The notes under the pieces: generated by a model
The model's input: only the letters and a program-made list of their open reading frames with translations
Told to the model about the DNA's origin: nothing
The model's database searches: none
Program-made: the position numbers and the translations under genes
Shown: positions 1 through 4,918 of the stretch, one piece after another
Numbering within the stretch: position 1 is the first letter of the stretch
Layout of the letters: every line of letters starts with the position of its first letter
Source: a bacterium
GTDB taxonomy: Bacteria; Desulfobacterota; S145-22
Direction: 5' to 3'
Length of the DNA stretch: 8,670 nucleotides
NCBI GenBank assembly: GCA_027073795.1
Contig: JALTEW010000189.1
Span: 1-8,670 of the forward strand

Positions 1-527
1 TTAAGCTTCTCCTCAATCTCGTTACCTATTTCCTCATTGAATCCAATTCGGTGTAAACGAATGTTCCCTTCTTTGTCCAGCAAAAACATAGTAGGAATAC
101 TCCGAACGCCATACGCCCTGGCCACATCCATCGTGCCTAACAATATGGGATAGGTCACACTGTACTTCTCGACAAACGCCCTTAACCCATCGATATCTTT
201 ACGGTCAAAGCTGATCCCCAGCGCCACAAATCCTTTACTCTTGTATTTTTCGTAAAGGATTGCAAGGTGGGGTACTGCTCTTCGACATGGAGGGCAGTTA
301 ATGGACCAGAAATCGAGCAGAACAATCTTCCCCCGATAATCCCTCAGCGCCCTTGAACCATCATCCAGAACATCCAGCTTGAAGTCCGGCGCAGAAACCG
401 CTTCTTTTTTGGAAGGCTTTTTAGATCCGCTAAAGGCAACACCTACATGCCATAGAAAAAAGAGCGCCAGAATACACGTAAAAATTACAAGCCTCTTTCG
501 AGAGTAGATGCTCCCCTTGCTTATCAT
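1..527 (-). CDS. resA: ResA/TlpA-like membrane-anchored thiol-disulfide oxidoreductase (3' end outside window)
   Basis: Translating the minus strand from ATG 527-525 gives 175 codons, still open at the left edge. Residues 1-11 are basic (KG, RKR), residues about 13-32 are a hydrophobic signal anchor, then comes a Lys/Ser-rich linker. The thioredoxin fold follows, with FWSINCPPC placing the CxxC at C78-C81 and a cis-proline motif SIPT at 143-146. ResA/CcsX proteins reduce the CxxCH cysteines of apocytochromes c before haem ligation in System II cytochrome maturation, on the outer face of the membrane. The CPPC dipeptide differs from the CEPC of classical ResA, so a general TlpA-like reductant is possible. 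The start overlaps the stop of trxA (ATGA, 527-524), with only a weak AAGG upstream, which suggests translational coupling. The last visible codons (EIEEKL) look close to the natural C-terminus. A ccsA/ccsB gene outside the window would strengthen the role. Confidence 0.85.
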   Translation of the reverse strand, partial: MISKGSIYSRKRLVIFTCILALFFLWHVGVAFSGSKKPSKKEAVSAPDFKLDVLDDGSRALRDYRGKIVLLDFWSINCPPCRRAVPHLAILYEKYKSKGFVALGISFDRKDIDGLRAFVEKYSVTYPILLGTMDVARAYGVRSIPTMFLLDKEGNIRLHRIGFNEEIGNEIEEKL

Positions 528-853
528 GAGACAACCTTATCGATCATGGATTTGAGATGGGCCTTGGGAACCACACCTACAACCTGATCTGCCACCTGTC
601 CCCCCTTAAACAGAATCACGGTAGGAATACCCCGAATTCCGTACTGCCCCGGGGTTGCAGGGCTTTCATCCACGTTCATCTTTGCTACCTTAAGTTTCCC
701 TTTGTATTCCCCTGCGAGTTCCTCAATGACTGGACCTATAATAAGACATGGTGCACACCAGGGAGCCCAAAAATCCACCAGTGTTGGAACATCCGACTCA
801 AGAACCTCCGATTGAAAATTACTATCATTCACATGTAACAAGTCATCTGACAT
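524..853 (-). CDS. trxA: Thioredoxin
   Basis: A 109-residue protein, the normal length of a cytoplasmic thioredoxin, with no signal peptide. The active site is WCAPC (C33, C36) after the usual VDFWAP strand, and the cis-proline lies in GIPTVILF (about residues 75-82), followed by the FKGG turn. WCAPC replaces the more common WCGPC; this variant is frequent in bacteria and should remain redox-active. It reduces protein disulfides using thioredoxin reductase. A good Shine-Dalgarno (GGGAGG, about 862-867 on the minus strand) precedes ATG 853-851. It lies downstream of the prenyl synthase but has a candidate promoter of its own at 919-947, and its stop overlaps the start of the ResA-like gene. 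The pair may pass electrons through a membrane thiol carrier to the exported ResA-like protein; that link is inference. Confidence 0.95.
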   Translation of the reverse strand: MSDDLLHVNDSNFQSEVLESDVPTLVDFWAPWCAPCLIIGPVIEELAGEYKGKLKVAKMNVDESPATPGQYGIRGIPTVILFKGGQVADQVVGVVPKAHLKSMIDKVVS

Positions 854-918
854 CTTTACCCTCCCTTTACCTTCAATCTATCTTATATCCTTTACATTCT
901 TTTCTCCTAAGTGAAGCC

Positions 919-947
919 TATTTACCGAATACCTTCGCACATGTCAA
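919..947 (-). promoter_or_regulatory. Candidate sigma70-type promoter for trxA-resA
   Basis: On the minus strand TTGACA (947-942) is followed after exactly 17 bases by TAAATA (924-919), 4/6 match to the -10 consensus. It sits between the prenyl synthase stop and trxA, giving a leader of roughly 60 bases. No hairpin with a T-run separates the two genes, so read-through from upstream is also possible. Confidence 0.5.
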
Positions 948-966
948 GACTTTAATTAAAACCGTT

Positions 967-1929
967 CTATCTGTCTCTCTGAACAATATAGTCCGCGAGT
1001 CGCTCAAGCGCCTCTCTCTCGGGGGAGTTCGGGAACAGGCTCAGGCACCTTTTAGCCTTGTTCACGTGTTCTCTCGCAAGATGCAGGGTCATTTCAACAC
1101 CCCCATAACCATCGATAAAACCCAGAACCGCCCTAAAATCTTCCTGCGTAATCTTTTCAGACAAAACAATATCCTGAATTCGCTTTTTCTCCTCTTCCGT
1201 TGCTTGTTGCAGGGCAAGGATTAAAGGAAGCGTTACCTTCCCCTCCCTCAGGTCTGTTCCAATTGTCTTCCCAAGAGACTCATTGGTAGCGGTATAATCG
1301 AGACAGTCATCCACTAATTGAAAGGCAATCCCAACGTAGAGTCCGTAATCTTTCAAGGCCTGCTCACGTTCTTCCGTGGCGTTCCCCAACGCCGCACCAA
1401 TCCTGCTAGCGGCCGAGATGAGTACCGCCGTTTTGCTCGTAATAAGATCCATGTATTCATGCCTTGTTATGCCGAAGTCTGCCGTCTTCACAAGTTCCAG
1501 AATCTCCCCTTCAGCCAGTTGCGTGGTCGCCTCCGCTAAGATACTCAAAACTCTGAGATCCCCATCATCCACCATGAGGTAGAAAGACTTGGAAAAAAGG
1601 AAATCCCCTACCAGGACGCTCGCTTCACTTCCCCAGAGGGTATTGGCCGCCGGGTTCCCCCTCCGAATGTCCGCATTATCGACGACATCATCATGAAGAA
1701 GCGTGGCGGTATGGATAAATTCCACAATACTTGCCATACGAATGGCACGTTGCCCCTGATATCCATTTAAACGGGAACTTAACAAAAGAATGGCTGGGCG
1801 AATACGCTTTCCACCGCTGGTCAGAATGTGCTTTCCAACTTTGGCAATGAGCGGCACCCTGGATGAAAGGTATCCCCGAAAGCTCGACTCAACCGCTTTT
1901 AAGTCTTCATCTACAATCGACAAATCCAT
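967..1929 (-). CDS. ispB: Long-chain all-trans polyprenyl diphosphate synthase (IspB/HepT type)
   Basis: This 320-residue protein has the full set of trans-prenyltransferase motifs: GGKRIRP at 39-45, first Asp-rich motif DDVVD at 80-84 inside FIHTATLLHDD, RRG at 89-91, and second Asp-rich motif DDCLD at 207-211, with GKTIGTD and EGKVTLP following. It condenses isopentenyl diphosphate units onto an allylic primer. The fifth residue before the first Asp motif is Ala75; family work shows that a small residue there permits long products, whereas short-chain enzymes carry an aromatic one. It therefore probably makes the C30-C50 side chain of menaquinone or ubiquinone. Length matches E. coli IspB closely. 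ATG 1929-1927 has no Shine-Dalgarno and lies directly after a strong promoter, so the mRNA is probably leaderless. No later Met occurs before residue 66, which would remove the GGKRIRP motif. Exact chain length cannot be told from sequence. Confidence 0.93.
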   Translation of the reverse strand: MDLSIVDEDLKAVESSFRGYLSSRVPLIAKVGKHILTSGGKRIRPAILLLSSRLNGYQGQRAIRMASIVEFIHTATLLHDDVVDNADIRRGNPAANTLWGSEASVLVGDFLFSKSFYLMVDDGDLRVLSILAEATTQLAEGEILELVKTADFGITRHEYMDLITSKTAVLISAASRIGAALGNATEEREQALKDYGLYVGIAFQLVDDCLDYTATNESLGKTIGTDLREGKVTLPLILALQQATEEEKKRIQDIVLSEKITQEDFRAVLGFIDGYGGVEMTLHLAREHVNKAKRCLSLFPNSPEREALERLADYIVQRDR

Positions 1930-1936
1930 GGATCAA

Positions 1937-1965
1937 TATATATCGGATTTAAAAATCATTGTCAA
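1937..1965 (-). promoter_or_regulatory. Strong promoter abutting the prenyl synthase start codon
   Basis: On the minus strand TTGACA (1965-1960), a 17-base spacer and TATATA (1942-1937) make a near-consensus sigma70-type promoter. Transcription would be expected to begin around 1932-1929, and the start codon is at 1929, so there is essentially no 5' untranslated region. The absence of any Shine-Dalgarno before this ATG agrees with a leaderless transcript. Confidence 0.6.
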
Positions 1966-2003
1966 AAGAGAATCGGGTCGGAAACTGTGGAGAGCAGTTT
2001 AAC

Positions 2004-2144
2004 GGTTCTTTCCCAAAAAGAGTGGGTAAGGGTTTTATGGTAGGGTCGTCTGGTGTAGAAAAAAGGAGAAGATTAGAAAACATCAGAGGAGGAAAAGACA
2101 TGATGGACAAGGTATTTGAGAAGGCCCTATCCATAGAGGAACCC
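2004..2144 (+). mobile_element. Probable left end of a decayed ISL3-family insertion sequence
   Basis: The stretch starts with GGTTCTTTCCCAAAAAG (2004-2020), which has the GGnTCTTT...AAA character of ISL3-family terminal repeats as I remember them. About 95 bases later a well-formed ribosome binding site leads into a short reading frame resembling the start of an ISL3 transposase. The rest of the element is missing; a different IS end begins at about 2145. Assignment rests on end shape plus 15 residues, so it is tentative. Confidence 0.4.
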
Positions 2145-2150
2145 TGGTAG
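2100..2150 (+). pseudogene. Truncated N-terminus of an ISL3-type transposase
   Basis: GAGGAGG at 2086-2092, seven bases before ATG 2100, is a far better ribosome binding site than chance would give for a 16-codon frame. The peptide MMDKVFEKALSIEEPW resembles the conserved opening of ISL3 transposases (a leader helix, then an A-L-x-(I/L)-x-x-P-W motif). In intact proteins hundreds of residues follow; here TAG ends the frame at once. The W codon and the TAG appear to belong to a second IS end joined at about 2145, so the break is a junction, not a point mutation. A non-functional remnant. Confidence 0.45.
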
Positions 2151-2200
2151 ATGGTCATGATAAAGTGAGCCAAAAATGGTCATTTAGAATTGTGCCACCT
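2145..2200 (+). mobile_element. IS21-family terminal repeats (orphan IS end)
   Basis: Two direct repeats with a 25-base period are visible: TGGTCAT at 2152-2158 and 2177-2183, each followed ten bases later by GCCA (2169-2172 and 2194-2197). The segment opens with TGGTAGATGGTCAT. IS21-family elements begin with TG and carry several such terminal repeats, often of the form TGGTCAT...AAAGTGAGCCA, which matches well. No istA or istB reading frame follows, so only the tip survives. From 2201 to 2282 I see nothing recognisable. Confidence 0.5.
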
Positions 2201-2282
2201 TGGTGGAGATCTTGAGGTAAAAAGTGTAAGATCGGCCGGGGGATAGCCAAAATAGCCTCATACCTCCATGTCAGCAACTTAA

Positions 2283-2309
2283 TTGACAGTTATTGTAATG
2301 AGATATAGT
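2283..2309 (+). promoter_or_regulatory. Candidate promoter for thi4
   Basis: TTGACA (2283-2288) and TATAGT (2304-2309, 5/6 match) are separated by 15 bases, slightly short of the optimum 17. Transcription would start near 2316, about 20 bases before the thi4 start codon. That short leader has no room for a TPP riboswitch. Confidence 0.4.
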
Positions 2310-2325
2310 TTGGATGAATAAATAT

Positions 2326-2332
2326 AAGGAGG
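2326..2332 (+). promoter_or_regulatory. Shine-Dalgarno deciding the thi4 start
   Basis: AAGGAGG is a full-strength ribosome binding site five bases before ATG 2338. An in-frame ATG at 2314 lies upstream of this site and has no comparable signal, so 2338 is preferred as the start of thi4. Confidence 0.75.
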
Positions 2333-2337
2333 ATAAA

Positions 2338-3108
2338 ATGCTGAATGAGATTATTATAACAAAAGCTATTCTGGACACTTATGTTGCTAAACTCAAAGAG
2401 GCGCTCGAACTCGATGTGGCGATAGTAGGTGGCGGGCCTTCAGGCCTTGTTGCCGGGTACTACCTGGCCAAAGCCGGCAAAAGGGTTGCCCTTTTTGATA
2501 AAAAGCTTTCAATAGGAGGTGGCATATGGGGTGGAGGCATGATGTTTAATGAGATTGTAGTTCAAGATGCTGCGCTGCCTGTTATCAAGGAATTTGGTAT
2601 TGGGGTAAAGAAATATGAGGAAGGTTACTATACATTTGGGGCTATTGAGACGGTTGCAGCGCTTATATACAGGGCAATAGAGCATGGTCTGAAGATTTTC
2701 AACCTTATAACAGTGGAAGATATAGTTTTCAAGGACGGACGTGTCTCCGGTCTTGTTGTCAACTGGTCTCCAACTGAAATAACAGGGCTTCCTGTTGACC
2801 CATTAACCTTGCATTCTCACTTTACCATCGATGCAACAGGGCACCCTGCCAATGTTGTATCTGTCTTGGTACGAAAGATGGGTGTGAAACTGAACACCGA
2901 GACAGGGGGTATAATAGGAGAGAAATCTATGGATGCAGAATTGGGAGAAATGCACACGGTTAATAATACAAAGGAGGTATTTCCAGGTCTATATGTGTCT
3001 GGCATGGCAGCAAATACCGTATATGGAGGATACCGTATGGGTCCCATATTTGGCGGCATGTTACTTTCGGGTAAAAAAGCCGCTGAAGAGATAAACGAGA
3101 GGCTTTAA
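2338..3108 (+). CDS. thi4: Thi4-family thiamin thiazole synthase (archaeal/bacterial type)
   Basis: This 256-residue protein has the size and layout of archaeal and bacterial Thi4. An N-terminal helix is followed by a dinucleotide-binding loop (GGGPSG, 31-36) with acidic strand end FDKK (53-56), GGGIWGGGMMF (60-70), IDATGH (164-169), and the C-terminal RMGPIFGGMLLSGKKAAE (233-250). Thi4 builds the thiazole phosphate of thiamin from NAD and glycine. Yeast-type enzymes donate sulfur from their own Cys205; prokaryotic ones lack that Cys, mostly have His and use free sulfide. Aligned by eye, the residue here is Pro152 in GLPVDP, where archaeal proteins read GLHVDP as I recall, and ATGHP replaces ATGHD. 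So it cannot be a suicide enzyme, and its sulfide chemistry deserves testing. Some homologues are labelled ribose 1,5-bisphosphate isomerase, an older misannotation. The stop overlaps the start of a truncated thiE-like frame, supporting a thiamin role. Confidence 0.88.
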   Translation: MLNEIIITKAILDTYVAKLKEALELDVAIVGGGPSGLVAGYYLAKAGKRVALFDKKLSIGGGIWGGGMMFNEIVVQDAALPVIKEFGIGVKKYEEGYYTFGAIETVAALIYRAIEHGLKIFNLITVEDIVFKDGRVSGLVVNWSPTEITGLPVDPLTLHSHFTIDATGHPANVVSVLVRKMGVKLNTETGGIIGEKSMDAELGEMHTVNNTKEVFPGLYVSGMAANTVYGGYRMGPIFGGMLLSGKKAAEEINERL

Positions 3109-3164
3109 TGAATGCGGGAAACACATACAGGGCGATTGATGCCAATATCAACCGCATAAGTTAA
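3108..3164 (+). pseudogene. Truncated start of a thiE-like thiamin phosphate synthase gene
   Basis: The frame begins in a TAATG overlap with the thi4 stop and encodes MNAGNTYRAIDANINRIS before a TAA. The signature (R)xIDANxNR is the opening of the helical N-terminal (ThiD2-like) domain found fused to some ThiE proteins; there it continues as S/R-E-G-L-R-V-x-E-D. Here it stops right after NRIS, so the gene has lost everything beyond codon 18. The one-base overlap shows that an operon thi4-thiE existed before the break. The following 100 bases (3165-3268) contain no continuation in any frame that I can recognise. Calling it from 18 residues carries some risk, but the synteny with thi4 supports it. 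Confidence 0.6.
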
Positions 3165-3268
3165 AAACAGAAAACATGGCTGATGAAGCACTTTCCCTTA
3201 GCCCTTTGCTTTCAACACTATGCATCGTGCCCCTTGAAGTTGTTGGCGATTTGGGATAGAGAGGGGCT

Positions 3269-3602
3269 ATGAGAATCGGAATTATCGGATTGCCGCTGAG
3301 CGGTAAAACCACACTGTTCGAGGCATTAACCGGGGCGTCGCCCGAGGATCACCGCGCGGGCAGGCAGGGGCCCGACATAAAGGTCGTCAAGGTGGTGGAT
3401 GAACGGGTAACACGTCTTGCCGAGATGTACCATCCTAAAAAGGTGACCTATGCGGAAATGGAATACCTCGATTTTGCCGGTATTGTGAGAGACGGCAAGA
3501 CGCGCAAGATGGATGGGGCCTTTCTGAAGTCTGTGGGAAAGATTGATGCCTTTGTTCATGTGGTCAGGGTTTTTACGGACCGTGTCTTCCCTCATCCGCT
3601 TG
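3269..3602 (+). pseudogene. 5' fragment of a YchF-like (Obg-family) GTPase
   Basis: About 111 codons match the start of YchF-type P-loop NTPases. The Walker A loop is GLPLSGKTT (7-15), then LFEALTG; VKVVDERVTRLAEMYHPKK leads to the switch II motif LDFAG (67-71), and VGKIDAFVHVVRVF (89-102) is the strand before the interdomain region. A full protein has about 360 residues including a coiled coil and a C-terminal TGS domain, all missing here. Homology ends around VFPHP, after which the next fragment is in a different frame. The Walker A sequence SGKTT, not the usual NVGKST, assigns it to the divergent YchF-like branch, not the housekeeping protein, so its loss would be tolerable. ATG 3269 is preceded by AGAGGGG. 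It could still be transcribed but can yield only a short non-functional chain. Confidence 0.8.
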
Positions 3603-3925
3603 GGGGAAGGCAAGGAAGGCAAGGGGTCAGAAGGCAAGACCTTGTTGAGGCGGCTGGTTTTTGAAAACACCAGAGAAGGATTTGAAAAGCTGCTTTTATT
3701 TACAGAGTCGATAAAAGTGAAACATGGTTTAGAAAGAGAGGTATTTGGGCTTGAGCCGGCCGCCAATTATAACAAGTCACTGGGAGAGTACCTGGTTAAA
3801 AAGTGGTTGCGTGTTGTTTTTGTTTCAGGCAAAGCCATCACGCATAATCGGGAGATGTTGGATAATCGTTGGGACAAGAATGATGTAAAGGACCTGGCCA
3901 ATATCGCGGATCTCATTAGGTCAGG
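3603..3925 (+). pseudogene. Internal fragment of an IS110-family transposase
   Basis: In the frame of codon 3603-3605 the translation reads FENTREGFEKL, then FGLEPAANY (3747-3773 region), then MLDNRWDKNDVKD and ANIADLI. This is the order found in the N-terminal DEDD domain of IS110 transposases: the E of the M/L-E-P-T/A motif, the V-x-V-S/N-P-x-x strand, and the N-D-x-x-D-x-x-x-I-A motif with two acidic catalytic residues. The first catalytic Asp (G-I/V-D) and the whole C-terminal Tnp_20 domain are absent. It is a different subgroup from the transposase at 6923-7960. It sits between a YchF-like 5' piece and an IS481-type piece, each in another frame, so it is a relic inside a rearranged locus. 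Confidence 0.7.
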
Positions 3926-3939
3926 GGAAATTCATGTAT

Positions 3940-4098
3940 TAAGATCATCCGGAGTTGCCGTTGAGGGATTTAAGCCTGGGGAAGATAGCCGAAGGAGAGA
4001 TGGAGAGTGAGCATCCGGGGTATTTGGGATTCCAGGACACCTCTTATGTGGGAACCTTAAGGGGTGTGGGCCGGGTTTGTCAACAGACCTTCATAGAC
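3940..4098 (+). pseudogene. Fragment of an IS481-type (rve) integrase/transposase
   Basis: From 3994 the frame of 3955 reads EMESEHPGYLGFQDTSYVG and then GVGRVCQQTFID (ends 4098). This resembles the region around the first catalytic Asp of an IS481-like integrase core (HPGYLG-x-QDTFYVG...GVGRIYQQTFIDTYS in relatives, from memory). Just upstream, RSSGVA in the preceding frame resembles the S-P-S-G-V-R motif that lies before the core, so a frameshift around 3955 is likely. After FID the similarity ends abruptly. The remaining 4099-4247 stretch contains an open frame to 4155 that I cannot place, and nothing else recognisable. Confidence 0.6.
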
Positions 4099-4247
4099 GC
4101 ATTGCCTCTTGCAAAGGAGAAAATGGCAGGATATGATCTTGCGGTCAATGGGTAGAAAAATAGTGGCCCTGTCAGATGAAGCCTCGTCTATTACAAAAAA
4201 AGAACCAAATTAATTTCCCACTTCTCAGGTGTAAAGAGGGTCATTCA

Positions 4248-4841
4248 TTAATAAGCGTTGGATATCACTAACTTTTTCAGTGCGTTGTCATCGATTTTAA
4301 CTTTATACTTCTCCATAAGGCTACGGACATATGCATGAAGAGCTTCTGATTGTTTACGTTCCCTTAAAAACCGGAAAATGCTTCCTCTGGTCAATTTTCT
4401 CTCATTTTTCCTGCCGTGGTGGGCATTAAGCATCTCACTAATTTCTTCTTCTTTAACCTTTATTTTTGGCACAACTTTTTTTTCTACAATTAGACCAATA
4501 AGCAAAAATCTTTTAACCGATTCCAGTATCCGGTTACATTTGACCTTGTTTATCTCTTCTTTACGACATCTTAAAAGGATATTTTCTTTCGCATCATGCC
4601 ACTCCCGAAGAAACTCCTCACTTTTATCCAATTTTAACTCTTTGGCGCGTTTAAACATTAAAAAATCCGCGAGATAATTATTGAGAATCTCCCTCTTTTC
4701 CTGAATCTCACTGGGGAAACCATGCGACTTGGAATACGTTTGCCAATAAGGTCTGATGTCGCTTGGAGTTACCACGAAACCGTTTCCCTGAGCAAGAATA
4801 AGGGCTAAAATCACAAATGTCACCATTTTTCTCACCTCCAT
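4248..4841 (-). CDS. Exported SurA-N/PpiC-chaperone-like helical protein without a PPIase domain
   Basis: This 197-residue protein starts with a signal peptide (MEVRK basic region, hydrophobic VTFVILALILA, cleavage probably near residues 20-23). The body is highly charged and helical: DIRPYW at 29-34, EIQEKREILNNYLADFLM (45-62), RAKELKLDKSEEF (65-77), VVPKIKVKEEEI (123-134) and a final YVRSLMEKYKVKIDD (171-185). That order of helices is the one seen in SurA-N/PrsA chaperone domains, but no parvulin domain is inserted between the halves. Two Cys (92, 102) could form a disulfide. It is 77 bases downstream of the octahaem cytochrome, same strand, so it may help that protein fold; this is inference. 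GGAGGTGA lies eight bases before a second in-frame ATG (4826), so the real start may be 4826; I kept 4841 because it retains the basic signal-peptide region. Confidence 0.65.
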   Translation of the reverse strand: MEVRKMVTFVILALILAQGNGFVVTPSDIRPYWQTYSKSHGFPSEIQEKREILNNYLADFLMFKRAKELKLDKSEEFLREWHDAKENILLRCRKEEINKVKCNRILESVKRFLLIGLIVEKKVVPKIKVKEEEISEMLNAHHGRKNERKLTRGSIFRFLRERKQSEALHAYVRSLMEKYKVKIDDNALKKLVISNAY

Positions 4842-4881
4842 GAATAGCTCGCGACTTTTTACTTCGGTAGAAATCGTGTTA

Positions 4882-4907
4882 GGGGGTGCAGACTAATCTG
4901 CACCCCC
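4882..4907. terminator. Strong hairpin between the octahaem cytochrome and the SurA-N-like gene
   Basis: Eleven perfect base pairs, GGGGGTGCAGA (4882-4892) against TCTGCACCCCC (4897-4907), close a four-base loop CTAA. The structure begins 12 bases past the cytochrome stop codon. On the minus strand, the direction of the flanking genes, no U-run follows, so it is more likely an attenuator or mRNA 3'-end stabiliser than a full terminator. On the plus strand it is followed by AATCTTTTCTTTC. Confidence 0.55.
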
Positions 4908-4918
4908 AATCTTTTCTT

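Noticed and set aside
748..1224. 158-codon open frame on the plus strand
   Set aside because: It lies opposite trxA and the prenyl synthase, whose catalytic motifs are unambiguous; its own translation shows no domain and no ribosome binding site.
2150..2337. Possible TPP riboswitch upstream of thi4
   Set aside because: The conserved CUGAGA and ACCUGAU...GGAUAAUGCC elements of the THI box are absent, and the predicted leader is only about 20 bases.
3176..3262. 28-codon frame between the thiE stub and the YchF-like fragment
   Set aside because: No ribosome binding site and no resemblance to any continuation of thiE; probably chance.
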